Assembly: GCF_014698045.1 (NCBI RefSeq)
Contig: NZ_JACJSE010000032.1
Coordinates: 11,978-75,977 of the forward strand
Direction of reading: 5' to 3'
Length of the DNA: 64,000 nucleotides
Origin: Aulosira sp. FACHB-615
Lineage (GTDB): Bacteria; Cyanobacteriota; Cyanobacteriia; Cyanobacteriales; Nostocaceae
In this document: positions 9,148-16,267 of the stretch, piece by piece
How the letters are laid out: every line of letters starts with the position of its first letter
How positions within the stretch are numbered: the stretch's first letter is position 1
Translations under genes and position numbers: made by a program
The notes under the pieces: generated by a model
Seen by the model: only the letters and a program-made list of their open reading frames with translations
Database searches by the model: none
Told to the model about the DNA's origin: nothing

Positions 9148-10752
9148 AACCAAGGCTTCTTGTTTGAGTTCTGCGCCAAAGTGCTTGATGAGTAGGTCTT
9201 GTAAGACTGGTTGCAAGTCTTCGCAGGGTACGCCTTTGATGGCGCAGGTTCCTAAGTGCGCGTCTTTGCCGACTTTGCCACCCATATAAATGTCTACGCC
9301 TTCTACGGCTTTGCCATTTTTGCGGGCTTTTGTACCCATTAAGCCGATGTCTGCAACTTGTGGCTGTCCGCAGGAGTTGGGACAACCCGTCCAGTGAATG
9401 CGGACTGGTTGGGTGAAGGTTAAGTCTGCTTCTAAAGCTTGAATGGTGGCTAGGGCGCGGTTTTTGGTTTCGATGAGGGCGAAGTTACAAAATTGTGCGC
9501 CTGTGCAGGAAACAAGCGATCGCTCTAATGCCCCCGGATTGATGGAAAATCTTGTTAAGAGGGGTTCTGCTAAAAATGTTGCCAGACTACCATCAGAAAC
9601 ATTCGGAATGATGATGTTTTGTTCAACTGTTAGTCGAATTTCACCATTACCATACACTTCTGCAAGTCGCGCAATTTCATACATATCTTCGGCATACAAC
9701 CGCCCAACGGGAACATGAAAGCCTACATAGTTAAATCCTGGTTGTTTTTGTTGGTATACGCCAATATGGTCGCGTTTTTCCCAATCAATTTCGTCTTTGG
9801 GCGCAGCAGGTAACAATGATTTACCTAAACGCTGTTCGACTTCGGCGCGAAACTTATCTATACCCCATTCATCAATTAACCACATTAAGCGTGATTTCAG
9901 GCGGTTAGCCCGTGAGCCATTATCCCGAAATACTTCTAAAACTGCTCTACATACCGCCACCACATCTTCTGGCGCAACCCAAGCATTCAGAGGAATTGCC
10001 GCATCACAGCGTTTTGCGGAGAAAAAGCCACCAACCAAGATGTTAAACCCGAATTTACATGCTGAGTTGTGGAGAAGATATTCCTCCCCTGCTCCCCTGC
10101 TCCCCTGCTCCCCTGCCTCTTGATAGGCTGGAACAAATGCCAAATCATTAATTTCGGCGTGAACTGAGTTATCCCGTCCACCTGTGATGGCGATATTAAA
10201 CTTGCGGGGGAGGTTGGTAAACTCTGGGTTGCCTTGTCCTTTGTTGGTGAGCATATCTTGAATTTGCTGCACCAAATCCCGTGTATCAAACAATTCATCC
10301 GCATCCAGTCCAGCGACGGGATCGCCTGTGATGTTGCGAACGTTGTCCATCCCAGACTGCACACTAGTTAAACCGACAGCGTGAAATTTATTGAAGATAT
10401 CGGGTAAATCTTCAATTCTGATTCCTCGCAATTGAATATTCTGCCGAGTGGTAATGTCAGCACTACCATCATCACCGTAACGCTGCAATACTTCCGCCAA
10501 AACTCGCATTTGGTCACTGGTGAGAATACCATTCGGCATCCGCATCCGCATCATAAATTTGCCTGGGGTAACTGGGCGGAAAAATACGCCTACCCATTTG
10601 AGTCGATGATCTCGGTCGGTTTCGTCCATTGCTTCCCATCCGAGGGTGGCAAATTTGGCGATTTCGGCTTTAACTGCGAGTCCGTCTTTTTCTGCTTTGA
10701 ATTTCTCGAATTTATTGACGCTGGTTTTGGTAGTGGTTCCTGTATCTGTCAT
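9139..10752 (-). CDS. nirA: Ferredoxin-nitrite reductase NirA
   Basis: Sirohaem/4Fe-4S enzyme of 537 residues that reduces nitrite to ammonium with six electrons from ferredoxin. It has the sulfite/nitrite reductase ferredoxin-like half domains (FFRPVTPGKFMMRMRMPNG; FHVPVGRLYAEDMYEIA). The cluster-binding cysteines are in SCTGAQFCNFAL and HWTGCPNSCGQPQVADIGLMG. Residues about 211-226 (EAGEQGSRGAGE) come from a heptamer repeat and look inserted. It is the first gene of the nitrate operon. Its leader is about 310 nt if the NtcA-type promoter near 11070-11111 is used. Confidence 0.97.
   Translation of the reverse strand: MTDTGTTTKTSVNKFEKFKAEKDGLAVKAEIAKFATLGWEAMDETDRDHRLKWVGVFFRPVTPGKFMMRMRMPNGILTSDQMRVLAEVLQRYGDDGSADITTRQNIQLRGIRIEDLPDIFNKFHAVGLTSVQSGMDNVRNITGDPVAGLDADELFDTRDLVQQIQDMLTNKGQGNPEFTNLPRKFNIAITGGRDNSVHAEINDLAFVPAYQEAGEQGSRGAGEEYLLHNSACKFGFNILVGGFFSAKRCDAAIPLNAWVAPEDVVAVCRAVLEVFRDNGSRANRLKSRLMWLIDEWGIDKFRAEVEQRLGKSLLPAAPKDEIDWEKRDHIGVYQQKQPGFNYVGFHVPVGRLYAEDMYEIARLAEVYGNGEIRLTVEQNIIIPNVSDGSLATFLAEPLLTRFSINPGALERSLVSCTGAQFCNFALIETKNRALATIQALEADLTFTQPVRIHWTGCPNSCGQPQVADIGLMGTKARKNGKAVEGVDIYMGGKVGKDAHLGTCAIKGVPCEDLQPVLQDLLIKHFGAELKQEALVEV
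10084..10121. repeat. CTCCCCTG heptamer array inside nirA
   Basis: About five tandem copies of a CCCCTGCT-type heptamer lie within the coding sequence and read in frame as EAGEQGSRGAGE on the minus strand. Confidence 0.85.
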
Positions 10753-11297
10753 GAGTTAACTCTCATTATTACTAATCCAGTGAGAACTTCAGGTTTCTTG
10801 AGCCAATATCAATCAACCCGTAGTTTGGATGTTGTTTCTACGAGTTTGGAGGCTTTAAATTGAATATTTATTTATTGCTAATTTTTAAGTTTTAAGTGCG
10901 TTCTGAAATAATTTATCTACTGATGAATTGACTCAGAATTTTAGATTGATTTCAAGTTTAAACTGAACGCGACTTCGTAAGCTTTGGGAGACAATTTGTC
11001 ATCTTTTACATAGGGAAGATTTAGCGAGTAAACAGGGCAATTGTTTATGTAACAATTTCGACACTTTTAAGGTTAAAGTCAGATTTCTGCTAAAATCGTA
11101 TAATTAGCTACAAAATATTAGTAAAATTCCTAATTTTGCATCATAAAAATGCGTTTTCTGCATTACACTGAGCAGATGAGTGATCTAAAAGCGTCGCTAA
11201 CTCACACCAGTATGATGTTGATGCTCAAGTCTGGAGAAACTGCTAACCGTAGAGCAAGCGATCGCTGTTAATCTAATTACAAATAATTTCCACAACT
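10753..11297. other. Divergent nirA / Rieske intergenic region
   Basis: A 545-bp region between nirA (minus) and the Rieske gene (plus). It contains the NtcA-type promoter listed separately, a second imperfect NtcA half-match, and a HIP1 octamer near 11259. No coding sequence is convincing here. Confidence 0.7.
11070..11111 (-). promoter_or_regulatory. NtcA-activated promoter of the nirA operon
   Basis: GTA-N8-TAC at 11098-11111 (GTATAATTAGCTAC on the plus strand). On the minus strand it is followed after exactly 22 nt by TAACCT (11070-11075), a TAN3T -10 box. This is the canonical class II NtcA architecture. NtcA activates nitrate genes when ammonium is absent and 2-oxoglutarate is high. 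The predicted start of transcription is near 11063. The site is symmetric and could also act toward the plus strand, where TAATTT follows 19 nt away. Confidence 0.8.
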
Positions 11298-11720
11298 ATG
11301 AAACGTCGTGATTTTATCAATTGGGTTGGTTTAGGTTTAATAGCAAGTAACCTACCAGTGGCTATTGCGGCCTGTACTTCCCAGACAAATACACCAACAT
11401 CTGAAGCTGCTGGAAGTTGGCAAAAAGTCGGCACTACTAAAGACCTAGACCAAAAAGGTCAACTGTTGGTCAAAAATTCCCCTGTTGGAAATGTTCTGGT
11501 AGTGGGTACATCTCAAGCTGGTAATCTGGTTGCTGTTGACCCTACCTGTACTCATAAAGGCTGCACCGTAGACTGGAAAGCCGATGCAAAAAAATTCGCC
11601 TGTCCCTGTCACCGTGCAGAATATGGCACTGATGGTCAAGTACAAAAAGGCCCGGCCGAAAAACCATTAAAAACCTACACCGCCAAAATTGAGGGCGATT
11701 CAGTTTTGGTGAAGAGTTAA
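11298..11720 (+). CDS. Rieske-type 2Fe-2S lipoprotein
   Basis: Protein of 140 residues. The N-terminal twin-arginine-like signal (MKRRDFINWVGLGLIASNLP) ends in an Ala-Ala-Cys lipobox-like site at Cys-26, so it is probably exported folded and lipid-anchored. The 2Fe-2S ligands are visible as CTHKGC and CPCHRAEY (two Cys and two His). The second box lacks the usual Gly after His. It is shorter than cytochrome b6f PetC and has no long transmembrane anchor, so it is a small soluble-domain Rieske protein of unknown partner. It is transcribed away from nirA across the NtcA-site region. Confidence 0.85.
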   Translation: MKRRDFINWVGLGLIASNLPVAIAACTSQTNTPTSEAAGSWQKVGTTKDLDQKGQLLVKNSPVGNVLVVGTSQAGNLVAVDPTCTHKGCTVDWKADAKKFACPCHRAEYGTDGQVQKGPAEKPLKTYTAKIEGDSVLVKS

Positions 11721-11819
11721 TAGGCAACAGGTGACAGAATTACAAAGTCTTTTGTTGTCTTGCTGATGTCCCGACTACTTTGCCAATTGCTATATTTACG
11801 CCGTGTACAACTTTCTCTC

Positions 11820-11910
11820 AAACCTAACCCCCAACCCCTTCCCTTGTAGGGAAGGGGAGTAAGATTTAAAGCTTCTCCCCGAAACGGGGAGAGGTTTGGA
11901 GAGGGGTCAT
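11820..11910. repeat. REP-like repeat with two hairpins
   Basis: A GC-rich dispersed-repeat type of about 90 bp. Hairpin one has arms CCCCTTCCC (11835-11843) and GGGAAGGGG (11849-11857). Hairpin two has arms CTCCCCG (11875-11881) and CGGGGAG (11885-11891). It lies between the Rieske gene and the HEAT-repeat gene and may end transcription from the former. Confidence 0.65.
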
Positions 11911-11980
11911 AAAAATAAATTGCATATCGGTATCTTATCCCTTATCTTCCTTATCCCCCTTGTCTCCCACTCCCTAGCTT

Positions 11981-13192
11981 ATGCAAGGCAATACCAACCA
12001 GCTTTTAATACAGGCACAGTCAGCATATAATACTGGTGATTGGTCAGTGCTGATTCAATACCTGCAACAGTTGATTGTGGTGGAAAATGAGCAATATTCA
12101 GAAGATTTACTGAAATTAGCACTGCCTGTTTTAGAAATGGGCGATTTTCAGCAGCGTTGGGAAATTACCAAGGTTTTACTTCGCTTGGGAAATATTGCCA
12201 TTCCACCACTGATTGAGATTTTAGAAGACGAAGAAGCAGAGGAAGAATTGCATTGGTATGCGGCGCGAACTTTAGGCGAGTTTCAACATCCAGAGGCGAT
12301 CGCACCTTTGGTAGAATTGCTCAAAACTAGTAATGATGAAGAATTAAAAGCGATCGCAGCTACATCACTAGGACAAATGGGGAGTTTAGCAATTACCCAA
12401 CTCTCCCAACTGTTAAAGCAAGATGATACCAGACTTTTGGCGGTGCGATCGCTGGCTTATATTCGCACTCCAGAAACCATTGCACCCTTATTGACTGTGG
12501 TACAAGATACGGAAGTTGCAGTTCGCGCCACCGCCCTAGAAGCCCTCAGCAGCTTTCATGATGAACGTGTACCGCCTGTACTCATCACAGCTTTAGATGA
12601 TGTGGTGGCGACAATTAGACGCATCGCCGTACTCGGTTTAAGTTTCCGCCCCGATTTAACTGGAGAATTAGATTTAGTCGCCAAACTCCACCCCAAGCTT
12701 GATGACTTCAATATTGAGGTTTGTAGTGCTACAGCCGTTGCTCTTTCTCGGCTTGGGGGTGATGCGGCTACCCAACATTTATTTTCGGTGCTGATGTCAC
12801 CCCATACACCCATAACCTTACAACTCGAAATTATTCGCGCTTTAGTTTGGGTAGGGACAATTTCGGGTTTGGAATATTTACAGCAGGCGTTAAACCAAAC
12901 TAAATCAGAAATATTGTGTCAAGAAATTGTCACAGTTTTAGGACGAGTTGAAAAACCACAGTTAACTGCAAAAGCCACAGAAATTTTATTAGAATTATTA
13001 AACTCACATAATTCAGCGAAAGAAATTGCCTATATCAAAAGTGCGATCGCATTATCTTTAGGACAGTTAGGCAATCAGCAAGCTATCCCCTCATTAACTA
13101 CTTTATTACAAGACTCAAACGAACAGGTAAAATTACACGCGATCGCTGCACTGAAAAAACTCTCACCAGAAATTCTCCCCATCCAGTATTGA
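11981..13192 (+). CDS. HEAT-repeat (PBS-lyase-like) protein
   Basis: Protein of 403 residues built almost wholly of helical HEAT repeats. Recurring blocks such as HWYAARTLGEFQHPEAIAPLVELL, AIAATSLGQMG, AVRSLAYIRTPETIAPLL and AIALSLGQLGNQQAIPSLTTLL are spaced about 30 residues apart from residue 80 to the end. No signal peptide, membrane segment or bilin-lyase catalytic motif is apparent. Such proteins are often scaffolds; relatives of phycobilisome lyase subunits (CpcE/F) share the repeat, but no phycobilisome gene lies nearby. A specific function cannot be assigned. The next gene starts 36 bp downstream. Confidence 0.8.
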   Translation: MQGNTNQLLIQAQSAYNTGDWSVLIQYLQQLIVVENEQYSEDLLKLALPVLEMGDFQQRWEITKVLLRLGNIAIPPLIEILEDEEAEEELHWYAARTLGEFQHPEAIAPLVELLKTSNDEELKAIAATSLGQMGSLAITQLSQLLKQDDTRLLAVRSLAYIRTPETIAPLLTVVQDTEVAVRATALEALSSFHDERVPPVLITALDDVVATIRRIAVLGLSFRPDLTGELDLVAKLHPKLDDFNIEVCSATAVALSRLGGDAATQHLFSVLMSPHTPITLQLEIIRALVWVGTISGLEYLQQALNQTKSEILCQEIVTVLGRVEKPQLTAKATEILLELLNSHNSAKEIAYIKSAIALSLGQLGNQQAIPSLTTLLQDSNEQVKLHAIAALKKLSPEILPIQY

Positions 13193-13228
13193 TTACAATT
13201 AAAGTAATCATACTTTTATATAGTTTTT

Positions 13229-13807
13229 ATGAGTATCTCAACTGCTAAACGCTTCACAATATTTGAATATCACCGTTTAACTGAACTCGGCTTTTTTGCA
13301 GAAAATGACCGCGTTGAGTTAATCAAAGGAGAAATTATTGAAATGGCTGCGAAAGGTACACCACATTCTGTTTGTAATACCCGCTTGAATCGAGAATTAT
13401 TCACACTCATTGCAGGGAAAGCAACTCTTAGAGGACAAGAACCGATTATTATTTCTGATATTAGCGAACCAGAACCAGATTTAGTAATTGTCCAAAATCG
13501 TTCTGATGATTATTTCAGAGAGCATCCTAGTCCATCGGATGTAATACTACTAATAGAAATTTCTGATTCCTCTTTAAAATACGACCAAGAAACAAAATTA
13601 TCTATCTATGCTGAAGCGGGTATTCCCGATTATTGGATATTTAATTTAGTAGATAATTTTTTGGAGTGTTACAGCGAACCTTATCAAAGCTCACAAGGAC
13701 AATTTGGTTATCGTCGCAAACTCATATTTCTACCAAATGAATCAGTCAATCTACCATACTTTAATGATTTAGTTTTAGATTTATCTAAAGTCTTCCCAGG
13801 TGTGTAA
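13229..13807 (+). CDS. Uma2-family (DUF820) putative restriction-fold nuclease
   Basis: Protein of 192 residues of the Uma2 family that is greatly expanded in cyanobacteria. It has the N-terminal FTIFEYHRLTELGFF block, then VELIKGEIIEMA, the PD-(D/E)XK-like core EPEPDLVIVQN and LLIEISDSSLKYDQETKLSIYAEAGIPDYWIFNL. The fold suggests an endonuclease, but the biological role of these proteins is not known. It is 36 bp after the HEAT-repeat gene and 23 bp before an unknown gene, so all three may form one transcript. Confidence 0.85.
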   Translation: MSISTAKRFTIFEYHRLTELGFFAENDRVELIKGEIIEMAAKGTPHSVCNTRLNRELFTLIAGKATLRGQEPIIISDISEPEPDLVIVQNRSDDYFREHPSPSDVILLIEISDSSLKYDQETKLSIYAEAGIPDYWIFNLVDNFLECYSEPYQSSQGQFGYRRKLIFLPNESVNLPYFNDLVLDLSKVFPGV

Positions 13808-13830
13808 TTTATTTGAAATTTCAATAAATT

Positions 13831-14532
13831 ATGAGTGCTGATCCAGTTTGGTGCTTGTTTAGAATAGAGCCTTCAGATGTACTCAATGTATCTCAAGCTT
13901 TTAATCAAGCTGTGGAGCGATCGCAAATTGCATATCACCTACAAGACTATCTTAAAATCAGAACGGAAATTCTGAATCAGCTACCTTTCCGAACATTAAA
14001 TGAATCTAATATTTATTTTCCTGATTGTCTGATTCAAAGACAAAAAAATTCTGATGTGTTTGACTGGGAAGATTTACATCAAACATACCATATTTTTTTC
14101 CCAAAAGCATTTGTAGAAATTTTTGATACTCTATTTTTAGGTAATACTCCAATTATTTCCCAAAGAATGAGCCAAGTCCAACTAGAATTAATCATAACTA
14201 ATCGTGTATGTGCCACAGAAATGTTATGGGGTGGTTTAGGTTGGCAACGTGCAAATAAACTTCCTGGTTACTTAGGAAATATGTTTGTAACACCAGAAAA
14301 TATAGCAAATGTTTTAGCAATCATAGAAGAAGTTTTTGCAGAAATAAGTACTGATGAATTTATTCAAGGAGCAAAGTCAATCGGATTTAGAGGAAACTGT
14401 AATGAAGATGATGCAGAAACCCTTCAATCAATCATTCTGTCCTGTTTTCATACTGTTTTACAGGAAGGAAATGGGCTTCTAGCCTTGAGCCATCCACACA
14501 TCGGTATGATGCCATTTCCAGAAAATTATTAA
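13831..14532 (+). CDS. Protein of unknown function (233 residues)
   Basis: Not recognised. The protein looks soluble, mixed alpha/beta, with no signal or membrane segment. Conspicuous stretches are FFPKAFVEIFDTLFLGNTPI (about 90-109), an Ala-Thr-Glu-Met-Leu-Trp-Gly-Gly-Leu-Gly-Trp motif (about 129-140), and a C-terminal AETLQSIILSCFHTVLQEGNGLLALSHPHIG. Codon use is AT-rich but like its neighbours. It starts 23 bp after the Uma2 gene and is probably co-transcribed with it. Confidence 0.7.
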   Translation: MSADPVWCLFRIEPSDVLNVSQAFNQAVERSQIAYHLQDYLKIRTEILNQLPFRTLNESNIYFPDCLIQRQKNSDVFDWEDLHQTYHIFFPKAFVEIFDTLFLGNTPIISQRMSQVQLELIITNRVCATEMLWGGLGWQRANKLPGYLGNMFVTPENIANVLAIIEEVFAEISTDEFIQGAKSIGFRGNCNEDDAETLQSIILSCFHTVLQEGNGLLALSHPHIGMMPFPENY

Positions 14533-14569
14533 TTGACCTGTTATATTAATGAGATTATACTCACTCAAT

Positions 14570-14676
14570 AACTCTCCGCGCCTCTGGTTACTGAGCGACT
14601 AGTACCGAGCGTTCGCGCAGCGTCTCCGTCAGGAGAAGTCGAGGTAAGTCGAAGTATGCGTCTCTGCGTGAAACAA
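14570..14676. repeat. Dispersed repeat unit interrupted by a second repeat
   Basis: The left half AACTCTCCGCGCCTCT ends at 14585 and the right half GCGTCTCTGCGTGAAA starts at 14658. Joined, they match the uninterrupted unit at 4640-4675 (reverse complement). The 72 bp between them (14586-14657) carry the GTTCGCGCAGCGTCTCCG family repeat also found in murB and near 18290. It lies between two convergent genes. Confidence 0.75.
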
Positions 14677-14684
14677 TCTTCTCC

Positions 14685-16076
14685 TCATAAAATCAAACTT
14701 TGCATCGCCTGTTGTAAATCATTTGTAAAATCACTAACCGCTTGCTTTGCACCTGCACGACTTTCTTTATATGCAGAATAATGCTCAGATATAGATAACG
14801 GTTGACCGATATTAATCTTAACTTTTTGCTTACCCAACTGTGGACGCTGAAAATATTTATCACCTTGAATTTTGGCAATCATCTGGGATAAAATTAAAGT
14901 TGTCTCGGCAAATCTTTCAACTGAGGGTTTCTCTTTAATATAATTACCAGAAACCGCCACAAAACTTTCTACTAAGCGCATGTGCCACATTCTCGCAGTT
15001 GCTTCTTCCGCAATGCGATCGCCTAAAGCTATCTCCACAGAAGATAATGCGTTGATATCTTTAAAATCTTCCCTAAATATATAATTCCAACCAGCTTGTT
15101 CTACTTTCCGACAACGGTCTGTTAAAGTACCTTTAGCTTGCAAATTAAAATACTGTTCAGAGATTTGCAAGGCAGCATTTAATAATGCTTGTAATCGAAA
15201 TGCTAAAGCTTCATTTCTATCTTTAATTTCCGCGACAGCTTGAGCATCTGCTAACTTTTGATGATAAAACCGCGTGTAAAATTGCTCCATCAAAGATAAT
15301 AAATGCTCTGCTAAAGCTAATAATCGCGGATAAAGTAACTCCATCGAAGCAATATTATCGGTTTTTCCCGCATTCACAGGCAAACCACTCGCTGCTTCTA
15401 AATCACTCAATAATTGCGCGATCGCACTCCAAGGCGCAGCAGTATAACTATATTTAAGTCCAACTGGTACAATTAAAACCTGTTCCGAGCGTCCGGCTTT
15501 TTGTAAGTCTTCCGCACACCAAAAGCCTAACTGGGCAATACCGGGTTCTAATGGACTCACAATTTCTGATAGTCCATTTGTTGCACCTTCTGGCGCAGCA
15601 GCCATCGGGAATTTACCATTGGCGAACAAATCACGCGCCGAACGTAACCCTGTCCAGTCAGCTTTACCCCGTTGAATAGGTGTTCCACCCAACCGTGAAG
15701 CCATCCAGCCTACATAGTTACCCGCCCAGAGAGGAATGCCGCGATCGTAGATAAAATGAGCATGAATGGTCGATTGTAATGCTATACCCTGTTGTCGTGC
15801 TATCCTCGGCACAAGTTGAGACAGCAAGTAAACCAAACAAAAGGGATCATCTGTTTTAGGATGACGAAACGCCAACAAAAAGCGCACCTTACCTTCTTGA
15901 AACTGACGATAAAGATCCGCCAAAATTTCTACGTTGTCAGCTTCTATCTGGGAAATAGACGTTTGCCATTGTATCCAACTAGGTAGAACCGTGTGAACAA
16001 CTCGCAAAAATAAAGGATTAAACGCTGGCGGAATAAATTCTAAAGGTGGCTGCGCTTGATAAATTACGTCTGACAA
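14685..16076 (-). CDS. PlsC-type 1-acyl-glycerol-3-phosphate acyltransferase-like protein
   Basis: Protein of 463 residues. The acyltransferase HX4D box is FRHPKTDDP (about residues 70-78), and the substrate box is AAPEGATNG (about 159-167). These mark the lysophosphatidate acyltransferase superfamily, which moves acyl chains onto glycerolipids at the membrane. The protein is about twice the length of plain PlsC; the region after residue 220 is an extra helical domain with no motif I recognise. The exact substrate is not shown. It converges with the unknown gene ending at 14532. Confidence 0.8.
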   Translation of the reverse strand: MSDVIYQAQPPLEFIPPAFNPLFLRVVHTVLPSWIQWQTSISQIEADNVEILADLYRQFQEGKVRFLLAFRHPKTDDPFCLVYLLSQLVPRIARQQGIALQSTIHAHFIYDRGIPLWAGNYVGWMASRLGGTPIQRGKADWTGLRSARDLFANGKFPMAAAPEGATNGLSEIVSPLEPGIAQLGFWCAEDLQKAGRSEQVLIVPVGLKYSYTAAPWSAIAQLLSDLEAASGLPVNAGKTDNIASMELLYPRLLALAEHLLSLMEQFYTRFYHQKLADAQAVAEIKDRNEALAFRLQALLNAALQISEQYFNLQAKGTLTDRCRKVEQAGWNYIFREDFKDINALSSVEIALGDRIAEEATARMWHMRLVESFVAVSGNYIKEKPSVERFAETTLILSQMIAKIQGDKYFQRPQLGKQKVKINIGQPLSISEHYSAYKESRAGAKQAVSDFTNDLQQAMQSLIL

Positions 16077-16097
16077 GGTAAGTTTCTCCTGAAGTAG

Positions 16098-16230
16098 TAG
16101 AGAGTGCTGAGTGCTGAGTGCTGAGTGCTGAGTATTTTAAAAAGGTTTGGGATGCAGGGTGAAAATAACAAATGACAAATGACTATTAGCCAAGCACTTT
16201 ATACTTCACACTTCATACTTCATACTTTAG
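16098..16230. repeat. STRR block upstream of proS
   Basis: Tandem AGTGCTG heptamers (16103-16135), ATGACAA-type units (16168-16185) and CTTCATA units (16200-16228) fill most of the spacer between the acyltransferase gene and proS. Confidence 0.8.
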
Positions 16231-16267
16231 TTGACATAAAGATTTGCAATTGGAAAGGGATTAAACG

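Noticed and set aside
10432..10863. Plus-strand ORF of 143 residues overlapping the 5' end of nirA and running into its upstream region
   Set aside because: It lies antisense to the conserved nirA N-terminus, has no ribosome site and no recognisable sequence; its length comes from the coding bias of nirA.
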